Below are positions 18,263 through 25,395 of a stretch of DNA of 64,000 nucleotides, piece after piece (position 1 is the first letter of the stretch; each line of letters opens with the position of its first letter). The position numbers and the translations under genes are program-made. Below the pieces are notes generated by a model. The model had not been told where the DNA came from, did not search any database, and worked only from the letters and a program-made list of their open reading frames with translations. The stretch is from Chromatiaceae bacterium (GTDB lineage Bacteria; Pseudomonadota; Gammaproteobacteria; Chromatiales; Chromatiaceae), in assembly GCA_024235255.1 (NCBI GenBank), contig JACKMT010000005.1:62001-126000 (forward strand), given 5' to 3'.

Positions 18263-19767
18263 AGGTGCAGGCGAACGTCAGCGGTTTCCCTTTTCTCAGC
18301 GCCATGCTGCTGGTGCTGCTGGCAGCGGCTGTGTTGATTTGGCTGTTTCGGGATGCGCGTCAGGCCAGGTGGGTGGCATTGGGCGCCACTGCGCTGGATC
18401 TGCTGGTAACGCTGGCAATGTTATGGCGCTTCGACTCCGCAAACCAGGGTTTTCAGTTCGTCGAACGGATGCAGTGGATTCCCACGCTACACATCAGTTA
18501 TCTGGTCGGAGTGGACGGCATATCGATATTGTTTCTGCCAATGACTCAGCTGCTGTTTCTCGGGGTGATCGTCGCCTCCTGGAGCAGTGTGCGCGCCATG
18601 GTACAGCTCTACTTCAGTCTGCTGTTGCTGCTGGAAACAGTAACCCTGGGTATTTTTTGTGCGCTGGATACTATCCTGTTCTTCCTGTTCTGGGAGATGA
18701 CGCTGCTGCCGCTCTACTTTCTGATCAGTCTCTGGGGAATTGGGCCCAACCGTCGTTATGCAGCACTTAATTACACGCTGTTCATGTTGGCTGGCGGGGT
18801 GCCGCTGCTGTTCGGCATCCTGTTATTGGCTTTTAACCATGCAGCGGTTACCGGCACCGGCATTCCGGAGGGATTGGCCTTCGGTTATCTGCAACTCTTC
18901 CAGATAGCGGTACCCGAGGGTACCCAGACCCTGATCTTTCTGCTGTTGCTGGCAGGGTTTGCAGTTAAGACACCCCTGATCCCGTTGCATACTTGGCTAC
19001 CGGTAGTGGCACAGGAGGGGCCGGTGGCGATAGCGGCGTTGCTCACCGGTTTGAAACTGGGCGCCTACGGCCTACTCAGATTTGTTGTTCCACTGGCGCC
19101 GCAGGCAGCTTTGGAATTTCACTGGCTGCTCTCCGGTCTGGGTGTGGCAGGCATACTTTACGGTGCAGTGCTTGCCATCCGTCAGACCAATCTCAGACGT
19201 ATGCTCGCCTTTTCCAGTATCAGTCATGTTGGGCTGGTTATATTGGGTATTGCCTCTTTTACGCTGCAGGGTATTCAGGGTGCGTTGTTCCAACTGCTCA
19301 ATTTTACTGTAGTCGCCGGGGGCGTTTACCTGCTGGCCGGATTTCTGCATCACCGGATCGGTTCCACTGATCTTCTGCATCTGGGAGGAGTGGCCCGGAG
19401 CATGCCCTTACTGGCAAGTTTCTTTCTGTTCTTTGGCCTGACCGGTATGGGCGTACCCGGCACCTCCGGATTCCCGGCTGAGTTCCTGATCCTTGTGAGC
19501 GCCATTACTACCCATACCGGTGCCGGTCTTGCCGCGCTATTCGGGGTGGTGCTTGGCGCCGGTTATTTTCTCAGCATCTACCGGCAGGCGTTTCTGGGGC
19601 CGGTTACCAGCGATGCGGTCGTTGATGCACCGGACCTGCGAATGCGCGAACTGCTGCTGGTTTGTGCCTATGCGCTACTGATATTGCTCGGGGGTTTATA
19701 TCCATCCGGGGTATTGGATCTAACCAGAGCAGCCAGTGAAACATGGTTGGCCAGATTGATATCCTGA
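18259..19767 (+). CDS. NuoM-like proton-conducting membrane subunit, last gene of the DAB operon
   Basis: The 502-residue PF00361 protein keeps channel residues Glu146 in LFWEMTLLPLYFLISLWG and Lys237 in GFAVKTPLIPLHTWLPVVAQ. It also has a TM8 lysine in TGLKLGAYGLLRF and the TM12 glutamate in GTSGFPAEFLILVSA. It is the fourth antiporter-like subunit in the operon and probably a working ion channel. The start is taken as TTG 18259, which overlaps the preceding TGA. A GTG at 18265, better spaced from GGGAG (18251-18255), would remove only two residues. No terminator is evident after the stop; about 190 nt of spacer follow before the next gene. Confidence 0.86.
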   Translation: MKVQANVSGFPFLSAMLLVLLAAAVLIWLFRDARQARWVALGATALDLLVTLAMLWRFDSANQGFQFVERMQWIPTLHISYLVGVDGISILFLPMTQLLFLGVIVASWSSVRAMVQLYFSLLLLLETVTLGIFCALDTILFFLFWEMTLLPLYFLISLWGIGPNRRYAALNYTLFMLAGGVPLLFGILLLAFNHAAVTGTGIPEGLAFGYLQLFQIAVPEGTQTLIFLLLLAGFAVKTPLIPLHTWLPVVAQEGPVAIAALLTGLKLGAYGLLRFVVPLAPQAALEFHWLLSGLGVAGILYGAVLAIRQTNLRRMLAFSSISHVGLVILGIASFTLQGIQGALFQLLNFTVVAGGVYLLAGFLHHRIGSTDLLHLGGVARSMPLLASFFLFFGLTGMGVPGTSGFPAEFLILVSAITTHTGAGLAALFGVVLGAGYFLSIYRQAFLGPVTSDAVVDAPDLRMRELLLVCAYALLILLGGLYPSGVLDLTRAASETWLARLIS

Positions 19768-19849
19768 TTAAAACGATCGATTCGACATGAGCATCGGTTC
19801 GGCGGTTAAGAATTAGTAAATCAGCAAACAATCATGCACGACGTTGATC

Positions 19850-19864
19850 TGGCTCAAGCTTCGC
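19850..19864 (+). promoter_or_regulatory. Possible sigma-54 (-24/-12) promoter upstream of the small Gly/Tyr-rich gene
   Basis: TGGCTCAAGCTTCGC has GG and GC at the exact 10-nt separation of sigma-54 promoters (consensus TGGCACG-N4-TTGC), with one mismatch in the -12 TTGC. It lies about 92 nt before the ATG at 19957. It was found by eye, so a chance match is possible. Confidence 0.25.
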
Positions 19865-19956
19865 CATACCTATCTGTTTTATGCTTTTAATAAACAAGTT
19901 GATTACTGTCTTATGTATGGATGGGGGCTTTAATAACCTGAAACGGAGGTATCGAG

Positions 19957-20274
19957 ATGTTCAAGACTAAACGTTTTTTCGCAGCTGCTCTGATCGCTTC
20001 CGCTGCCTTGGCGCCGTTGGCAGCCGATGCATGGTGGGGCTTTCCGTTCGGGGGAGGACCCTGGAGCGATGGCTGGGGCGGGCCTTGGGGTGGAGGACCT
20101 TGGGGTGGAGGACCTTGGGGTGGAGGACCTTGGGGTTATCCAGGTTACGGCTACGGTTATCCCGGCTATGGGTACGGCTATCCCGCTTACGGCTACGGCT
20201 ACCCGGCTTATGGCTACCAGCCGTTCGGCTACCCCTACTATGCGCCTGCCGCGACGACTAGCGAGAAAAAGTAG
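19957..20274 (+). CDS. Exported Gly/Trp/Tyr/Pro-rich protein, sulfur-globule-protein-like
   Basis: The 105-residue precursor has a Sec signal (FKTKRFFAAALIASAALAPLAADA). The mature start WWGFPFGGGPW is followed by GGGPW repeats and then GYGYP/AYGYP repeats. The same signal-WWGxP architecture and aromatic/glycine composition occur in the two genes at 41-42 kb and in the structural proteins that coat periplasmic sulfur globules in Chromatiaceae. It is more Trp- and Pro-rich than the classic SgpA/B. The ATG at 19957 has ACGGAGG 7 nt upstream. It sits between the DAB operon and sulP, an unexpected place for such a gene. Assignment is by composition and architecture; other glycine-rich envelope proteins could look similar. 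Confidence 0.6.
   Translation: MFKTKRFFAAALIASAALAPLAADAWWGFPFGGGPWSDGWGGPWGGGPWGGGPWGGGPWGYPGYGYGYPGYGYGYPAYGYGYPAYGYQPFGYPYYAPAATTSEKK
20086..20130 (+). repeat. Three exact 15-bp tandem repeats inside the Gly/Tyr-rich gene
   Basis: The unit TGGGGTGGAGGACCT occurs three times head to tail (20086, 20101, 20116) and encodes the GGGPW units. Perfect identity, including third codon positions, indicates recent slippage or recombination. Copy number may vary between strains. Confidence 0.9.
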
Positions 20275-20292
20275 CCTAGCTGACTGAATGAA

Positions 20293-20333
20293 TACCTGCC
20301 CGCCTGTGAACTGAGTGCTTCCGGCGGGTGGGT
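20293..20333 (+). terminator. Possible hairpin terminator after the Gly/Tyr-rich gene
   Basis: An arm ending CCCGCC (near 20298-20304) can pair with GGCGGGTGGG (near 20323-20332), about 20 nt past the stop codon. The stem is imperfect and no U-run follows, so termination is uncertain. The rest of the 272-nt spacer to sulP shows no gene. Confidence 0.3.
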
Positions 20334-20546
20334 ATGGAGCGGCCTTTCCAGCGTTTATGAGTACGTGCTATGGCCGTTGCACCGGTACCAGATAATTCCA
20401 CTGCATGGTTATGAGTGAGTATCGCTGCCGGTTGCATATCCCTCTAAACAAAAGATAATCATAATATTCTGTTTCGATTTTCCTGCCGCACCAGGATCTC
20501 TCTGCTTTCCGGTAGGCTTCACTGGGTAGTATTTTAGGATAAGTTC

Positions 20547-22295
20547 TTGAACTGGATTTTAGAAATACTCAGGTCAGTACCCGGACGCTTCACGCCTTTC
20601 TTCGCTTGGATCGGTCAACTGCGAAACAGCGATACGCTGAGGGCTGATTTGATAGCCGGTATCACCGTTGCGTTGGTGCTCATCCCGCAGTCCATGGCCT
20701 ATGCGCAGTTGGCCGGATTACCGGCTTATTATGGGCTCTATGCCTCCTTCCTGCCGCCGATTGTTGCCGCCCTGTTCGGCTCCTCGTATCAGCTCGCGAC
20801 CGGGCCGGTGGCAGTAGTGTCACTGCTCACCGCTGCTTCTTTGCACCCACTTGCGGCAACCGGAACGGCAGGATTTGTTGCATATGCAATCCTGCTGGCA
20901 GTAATGGTCGGTATTTTTCAGATGACACTCGGTTTTCTAAGGCTCGGCGTGGTAGTGGATCTGCTTTCCCACCCGGTGGTGGTCGGCTTTACCAATGCCG
21001 GAGCGTTGATCATTGCGACCTCCCAGCTGGGCAAGCTTTTCGGAGTCACTGCGGCAAAAGCCGAACACCACTATGAGACGGTTCACAATACGCTGCTGGC
21101 GGCGATGGATCAAACCCACTGGCCCACGTTTTGGATGGCAGTGCTGGCACTTACCCTGATGCTCGGAATGAAGCGCTATTTCCCCAAACTTCCCAACGTG
21201 CTGGTGGCAGTGGCGCTGACAACACTGCTCTCATGGGTCACGCGATTCGAGCTGGCAGGCGGCAGCGTAGTGGGGAGAATTCCCGAGGGACTGCCTGGGT
21301 TCTCCCTGCCCCATTTCGACTTCAGCATTATGGGGCAGTTGGTTACCAGCGCGGTAGTGATTGCGTTGATCGGATTCATGGAGGCGATCGCCATTGCTAA
21401 GGCTATGGCGGCGAAAACCAGACAGCGTCTGGATACCAACCAGGAGTTGGTCGGACAGGGGCTGAGCAATGTCGTCTCCGGCCTGTTTTCCGGCTACCCC
21501 GTCTCAGGTTCTTTTTCGCGCTCGGCAGTGAATATCGATGCCGGCGCAAGAACCGGTTTTTCCTCCGTCGTTACCGGTATTGTCGTTGCTGTCGCACTGT
21601 TGTTTCTTACGCCGCTGCTTTACCATCTGCCCAACGCTACGCTGGGAGCGGTGATCATCCTGGCGGTAGTCAATCTGGTAAAAGTTCAACCGGTGATTCA
21701 CGCCTGGAAAGCGGAACACCAGGATGGCGTTATTTCGGTCATTACCTTCGTGCTCACGCTTATTCTGGCACCGCACCTGGAGTGGGGCATAGTTACCGGG
21801 GTGGGCCTTTCGATACTGCTGTTCTTTATCCGCTCCATGCGCCCGCGGGTTGCGGAACTCTCCCGTTACAGTGACGGGACAATGCGCGATATCTCGGTGC
21901 ACCGGCTGCCGACCAGCGAGAAAATCGCCGTGGTACGCTTCGACGGTTCGCTCTATTTTGGCAATGCCGGTTATTTTGAAGACAAGATACTCGAAGTGGT
22001 TGCGTCAAAGCCGGCGTTGAAATACATCATCATAGACGGTGAAGGGATCAATCAGCTGGATTCGACGGGTGAGGAGGTGCTGCATCACCTGGCCGAGCGT
22101 CTGCAGAGCAACGGCATTCATATTCTGGTGGCGCGTATGAAGAAGCAGTTTATGGATACCATCCGCGCGACCGGACTTATTGAGAAAATGGGTGAGCGGC
22201 ACTTCTTCGCCCGGATACAGAATGCGCTGGACTATGCCTGGGATTCGCTTGGTGAATCCTATGACCGGAGAGCCTGTCCATTGCGCCGTCAGTAG
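20547..22295 (+). CDS. SulP family anion transporter with STAS domain
   Basis: The 582-residue inner-membrane protein has the SulP opening DLIAGITVALVLIPQSMAYAQLAGLPAYYGLYASFLPP, about 14 helices including GLSNVVSGLFSGYPVSGSFSRSAVN, and a C-terminal STAS domain from about residue 440 (VVRFDGSLYFGNAGYFEDKI...DGEGINQLDSTGEEVL). SulP proteins carry sulfate or bicarbonate. Lying just after a DAB operon in an autotroph, bicarbonate import is a fair hypothesis and sulfate the alternative; sequence alone does not decide. The start is TTG 20547, with AGGATAA about 8 nt upstream and no earlier in-frame start fitting the family. It is transcribed in the same direction as the DAB operon but separated by the Gly/Tyr-rich gene. 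Confidence 0.9.
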   Translation: MNWILEILRSVPGRFTPFFAWIGQLRNSDTLRADLIAGITVALVLIPQSMAYAQLAGLPAYYGLYASFLPPIVAALFGSSYQLATGPVAVVSLLTAASLHPLAATGTAGFVAYAILLAVMVGIFQMTLGFLRLGVVVDLLSHPVVVGFTNAGALIIATSQLGKLFGVTAAKAEHHYETVHNTLLAAMDQTHWPTFWMAVLALTLMLGMKRYFPKLPNVLVAVALTTLLSWVTRFELAGGSVVGRIPEGLPGFSLPHFDFSIMGQLVTSAVVIALIGFMEAIAIAKAMAAKTRQRLDTNQELVGQGLSNVVSGLFSGYPVSGSFSRSAVNIDAGARTGFSSVVTGIVVAVALLFLTPLLYHLPNATLGAVIILAVVNLVKVQPVIHAWKAEHQDGVISVITFVLTLILAPHLEWGIVTGVGLSILLFFIRSMRPRVAELSRYSDGTMRDISVHRLPTSEKIAVVRFDGSLYFGNAGYFEDKILEVVASKPALKYIIIDGEGINQLDSTGEEVLHHLAERLQSNGIHILVARMKKQFMDTIRATGLIEKMGERHFFARIQNALDYAWDSLGESYDRRACPLRRQ

Positions 22296-22322
22296 CGGTT
22301 TCAGAATCTCTTTGTTATCCGG

Positions 22323-23759
22323 CTAATCGCCGAGTTCGGAGCTGACCGTTGCCGCCGGCAGCAATTTACCCGGATTGAGAATATTGTTCGGGTCGAAGTG
22401 GGATTTGATTCCGCGCATCAGTTCAAGTGTCACCGGATCAACTTCACGGCTGATGAAGTCTCGCTTCTCAAGGCCGACACCGTGCTCTCCGGATAAGGTA
22501 CCCTCCAGTTTCAAAACCAGATCGAAGGTGGCATCGAGGCAGGCCATGGCTCGTTCCATCTCCGCCTTGTTTTCCGGATTGGCGAGCAGATTGACATGGA
22601 TATTGCCGTTGCCTGCGTGGCCGAAATTGACGATACGGATATCGTACTCACTGGAGAGTTGTTCCAGTCCGTCGATCAGATCCGGAATGCGCGACACAGG
22701 GACCACCACATCCTCGTTTATTTTTTTGGGTGCCACGTTGCGCAGTGCCGGAGAGAGAGATTTGCGGGTATTCCAGAGCAGCTTGATCTCCTCCGGGCTG
22801 CTGGCGCCGCGGACCGAGATCAGCCCATCCACCGTGGCTGCAGATTTTATCGCCTCCACAGCGTTTTCCAGGGAGTGGGTCGGGCCATCAACTTCGATCA
22901 TCAGCAAGGCACCCGCTGCGGGTTCCAGATCCAGCCCGGAAAAACTCCGCACCATCTCGATTGCGGCGCGGTCCATGAACTCCAGCGCGCAGGGCGTTAC
23001 CGGTTGTGCCATGATCGCCGACACGGCGGCGGCTGCGGAATGAATGCTGCGGTAACTGGCCTGCAGGGTCGTTTTTGCCTCGGCCAGCGGAGTCAGTTTG
23101 AGTACCGCTTCAGTGATGATTGCCAAGGTTCCTTCGGAGCCGATGATCAGCCGGGTGAGATCATAACCCACCACACCTTTGGTAGTGACTACACCGGTAC
23201 GGAATTCCCGGCCGCTGCCGGTCACGGCGCGCAGGCCGAGGGTATTTTCCCTGGGTGTGCCATATTTGACCGCTCTCGGTCCCGCCGAGTTATAGGCCAG
23301 ATTGCCGCCCAGCGTACAGACTGCGGCGCTGGTTGGGTCCGGCGGCCAGAAAAAACCGTACTTGGAGAGCGCGTCCTGCAGTTCCTGGTTGGTCACCCCC
23401 GGTTCCACCCGGGCGGTGCGGTTGTCCGGATCGATGTGCAGTATACGGTTCATATGCTCCAGGCTCAGCACGACGCCGCCATGGTCGGGTACCGTGGCTC
23501 CGGTAGTGCCGGTGCCGGCGCCTCTGGGGGTTAACGCGACCGAGTACCGGTTGCACAACGCGACAATCCGGACCACTTGCGGGTGGCTGGCCGCGAATAC
23601 CACCGCCTGCGGGAGCGCATGCCGGCGGCTGTTGTCATAGCCGTAGGCCCAGCAGTCCCCCGGGTCTGTGAGCAGCGCTTTTTCACCGACAATAGAGACC
23701 AGTTCGCTTAGAAATTCAGCGGAAAGCCTGCCGGCTGGTGCAAGGTCAGATGTATTCAA
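22323..23759 (-). CDS. FAD-linked oxidase, GlcD / D-lactate dehydrogenase type
   Basis: The 478-residue flavoprotein belongs to the vanillyl-alcohol-oxidase fold family. It has an N-terminal FAD-binding PCMH domain (LTPRGAGTGTTGATVPDHGGVVLSLEHM; VTLGGNLAYNSAGPRAVKYG-like segment; GVVGYDLTRLIIGSEGTLAIITE). The C-terminal FAD-oxidase domain ends in NFGHAGNGNIHVNLL and the SGEHGVGLEKRDF motif. It oxidises an alpha-hydroxy acid, probably glycolate or D-lactate. No glcE or glcF neighbours are present. In a Calvin-cycle organism, glycolate from Rubisco oxygenation is a plausible substrate. The start is TTG 23757-23759, overlapping the dolP-like gene by 14 nt; it lacks a good Shine-Dalgarno and a slightly later start is possible. 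Confidence 0.85.
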   Translation of the reverse strand: MNTSDLAPAGRLSAEFLSELVSIVGEKALLTDPGDCWAYGYDNSRRHALPQAVVFAASHPQVVRIVALCNRYSVALTPRGAGTGTTGATVPDHGGVVLSLEHMNRILHIDPDNRTARVEPGVTNQELQDALSKYGFFWPPDPTSAAVCTLGGNLAYNSAGPRAVKYGTPRENTLGLRAVTGSGREFRTGVVTTKGVVGYDLTRLIIGSEGTLAIITEAVLKLTPLAEAKTTLQASYRSIHSAAAAVSAIMAQPVTPCALEFMDRAAIEMVRSFSGLDLEPAAGALLMIEVDGPTHSLENAVEAIKSAATVDGLISVRGASSPEEIKLLWNTRKSLSPALRNVAPKKINEDVVVPVSRIPDLIDGLEQLSSEYDIRIVNFGHAGNGNIHVNLLANPENKAEMERAMACLDATFDLVLKLEGTLSGEHGVGLEKRDFISREVDPVTLELMRGIKSHFDPNNILNPGKLLPAATVSSELGD

Positions 23760-24318
23760 ATATTTTGACCACCCGCTCTACGCCGTTAATGTAGCGTACT
23801 TTTTCGACCACCGCTGCAGCCTCCTCCTGGGTAACCAAGCCCATCAGAAAAACCACGCTTTTCTCGGTAACCACCTTTACCCTGGTGGGATCGAAACTGG
23901 GTATGCCTATATTCAAAAGCTCCAGTTTCACTTTACCGGTCAGGTAGGTGTCATGGGTATCTTGAGCGATGGTCGTTGGGAATCCGATTTCAAGCTGATC
24001 GATTACGCGCTTTACCATCGGTGTGTTGCGCGCCAATTCAATCAGGCGTTCCCTGTAACTCTCATTTTCGGCCTGGCCGGTGAGCAGCACCGCATAGTTG
24101 TAACTGGTGGCGGAAAGGCTGCTGTGTTCATTTAGATCCGCGTCACCGGCTACCCCGGACATGATTTTGAACTGTATGTTTTTGTCATCAAGGACGGTGC
24201 CGGCAGAGCGGCGGTCATGGATAACCGCAGCACCGGTGGCAGCACCGCTGACCAGCACTGCCCCACACCCTTGCAGAAAAACTGCCAGCAGTAAGATGAG
24301 TAATAAGGCTTTTTTCAT
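23746..24318 (-). CDS. dolP: Outer-membrane lipoprotein with two BON domains (DolP/YraP-like)
   Basis: The 190-residue precursor has a lipoprotein signal with lipobox LQGC (Cys18), followed by GAVLVSGAATGAAVIHDRRSAGT, which is highly characteristic of DolP/YraP. Two BON domains then occupy about residues 45-115 and 120-190 (YAVLLTGQAENESYRERL; SVVFLMGLVTQEEAAAVVE). DolP supports outer-membrane integrity and localises to division sites. The order rsmI / lpoA-yraN-diaA-dolP is the same as in E. coli, which strengthens the call. The gene follows diaA by 66 nt on the same strand. Confidence 0.93.
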   Translation of the reverse strand: MKKALLLILLLAVFLQGCGAVLVSGAATGAAVIHDRRSAGTVLDDKNIQFKIMSGVAGDADLNEHSSLSATSYNYAVLLTGQAENESYRERLIELARNTPMVKRVIDQLEIGFPTTIAQDTHDTYLTGKVKLELLNIGIPSFDPTRVKVVTEKSVVFLMGLVTQEEAAAVVEKVRYINGVERVVKIFEYI

Positions 24319-24384
24319 AACACTTTCCCCGCGTTGAATTGTGGTTGGTTGCCGATCAAGTGACCTCCGTTTGCCAATTTCCGG

Positions 24385-24981
24385 TTATTCGACCTCCTCA
24401 CCCAGCAGTTGTTGGTCAACCAGGTCGCACAGGCAATGAATGATCAGCAGGTGCACCTCCTGAATGCGTGCGGTTGTATCCGCCGGTACGCGGATTTCGA
24501 CATCGGCCGGGCTCAGCAGCGATCCAAGCCGGCCGCCGTCTCTGCCGCTGAGTGCGACCACCAGCATGCCGCGTTCGTGTGCCGCCCCAACTGCGGCATT
24601 AATATTCTCTGAGTTGCCGCTGGTGGTGATGGCGAGCAGGATATCCCCGCTCTGTCCGAGGGCGTGGACCTGCTTGGCAAATACCTCATCGAAGTCGTAA
24701 TCATTGGCAATGGAAGTGAGTGTCGAGGTGTCGGTAGTCAACGCGATTGCAGGAAGGCCGGGGCGCTCCCGTTCAAACCGGTTGAGCATCTCTGATGAAA
24801 AATGCTGTGCATCCGCAGCGGAACCACCGTTGCCGCAGCTGAGAATTTTACCGCCCTCAAGAAACGATGTGATGATCAACCTCGATGCATTCGCAATAGG
24901 CTCCAGTAAAACTGGCAAGGCTTCCCGTTTAGTCTCTATGCTGGAGATAAAGTTCTGGGTTACACGTTCGATCAGGTTCAT
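24385..24981 (-). CDS. diaA: SIS-domain protein, DiaA-like (phosphoheptose isomerase family)
   Basis: The 198-residue sugar-isomerase-fold protein has CGNGGSAADAQHFSSEMLNRFE, IALTTDTSTLTSIANDYDFDEVFAKQV and the C-terminal ARIQEVHLLIIHCLCDLVDQQL. The family includes GmhA (sedoheptulose-7-phosphate isomerase) and DiaA, the DnaA-binding regulator of replication initiation. Position between yraN and dolP, as in E. coli, favours DiaA. The retention of GG in CGNGGSAADAQHF means isomerase activity cannot be excluded. Confidence 0.88.
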   Translation of the reverse strand: MNLIERVTQNFISSIETKREALPVLLEPIANASRLIITSFLEGGKILSCGNGGSAADAQHFSSEMLNRFERERPGLPAIALTTDTSTLTSIANDYDFDEVFAKQVHALGQSGDILLAITTSGNSENINAAVGAAHERGMLVVALSGRDGGRLGSLLSPADVEIRVPADTTARIQEVHLLIIHCLCDLVDQQLLGEEVE

Positions 24982-25026
24982 ATATCTGTCGTTTCCACTG
25001 CGTATCTACAATAGCGCTAACGGACG

Positions 25027-25389
25027 TTAGGTTGATTGGAAGGCATTTTCTATCCAGTCGATCGCTCTGTTCGACCTGCCGGTGATGGCGACGACATCGA
25101 AACGGCAGGGTGTGTTTGCCCACTCTTTTCTGACCTGCAGAAAGTGCCGCGCCGTCTGAATCACCCGCAGCTGCTTTGCTCGGGTAACGCTTTCAGCCGC
25201 AGAACCGAAGATTCCATTGTTGCGTGAGCGAACTTCGACGAAAACCAGCGTCCCGGCATCAAGCAGCACGAGATCGATCTCCCCGCGGCGGCTGTGAAAA
25301 TTCCGCTCCACCAGCTTCATTCCCTGAGCAAGCAGGTGCCTCAGGGCCTGCTCTTCCGCTTGACTTCCCTGATCCCTGGGGTGAGGCAT
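25027..25389 (-). CDS. yraN: UPF0102 family protein YraN
   Basis: The 120-residue protein has an endonuclease-like (PD-(D/E)xK) fold: the N-terminal GSQAEEQALRHLLAQGMKLVERNFHSRRGEIDLVL, EVRSRNN and the C-terminal CRFDVVAITG. The GEIDLV...VEVRSR arrangement gives the acidic and basic residues typical of the nuclease core. Function is unproven in most bacteria. It starts 6 nt after the lpoA stop, so it is probably in the same operon. Confidence 0.93.
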   Translation of the reverse strand: MPHPRDQGSQAEEQALRHLLAQGMKLVERNFHSRRGEIDLVLLDAGTLVFVEVRSRNNGIFGSAAESVTRAKQLRVIQTARHFLQVRKEWANTPCRFDVVAITGRSNRAIDWIENAFQST

Positions 25390-25395
25390 GGTGCT

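Noticed and set aside
10437..19767. A respiratory complex I (nuo) operon
   Set aside because: Only NuoL/NuoM-type subunits occur, interleaved with DabA. NuoA-K and the peripheral arm genes are missing, so DAB is the better reading.
20080..20240. CRISPR array or minisatellite
   Set aside because: The repeats are in frame, without spacers, and encode GGGPW and GYGYP units of an exported protein.
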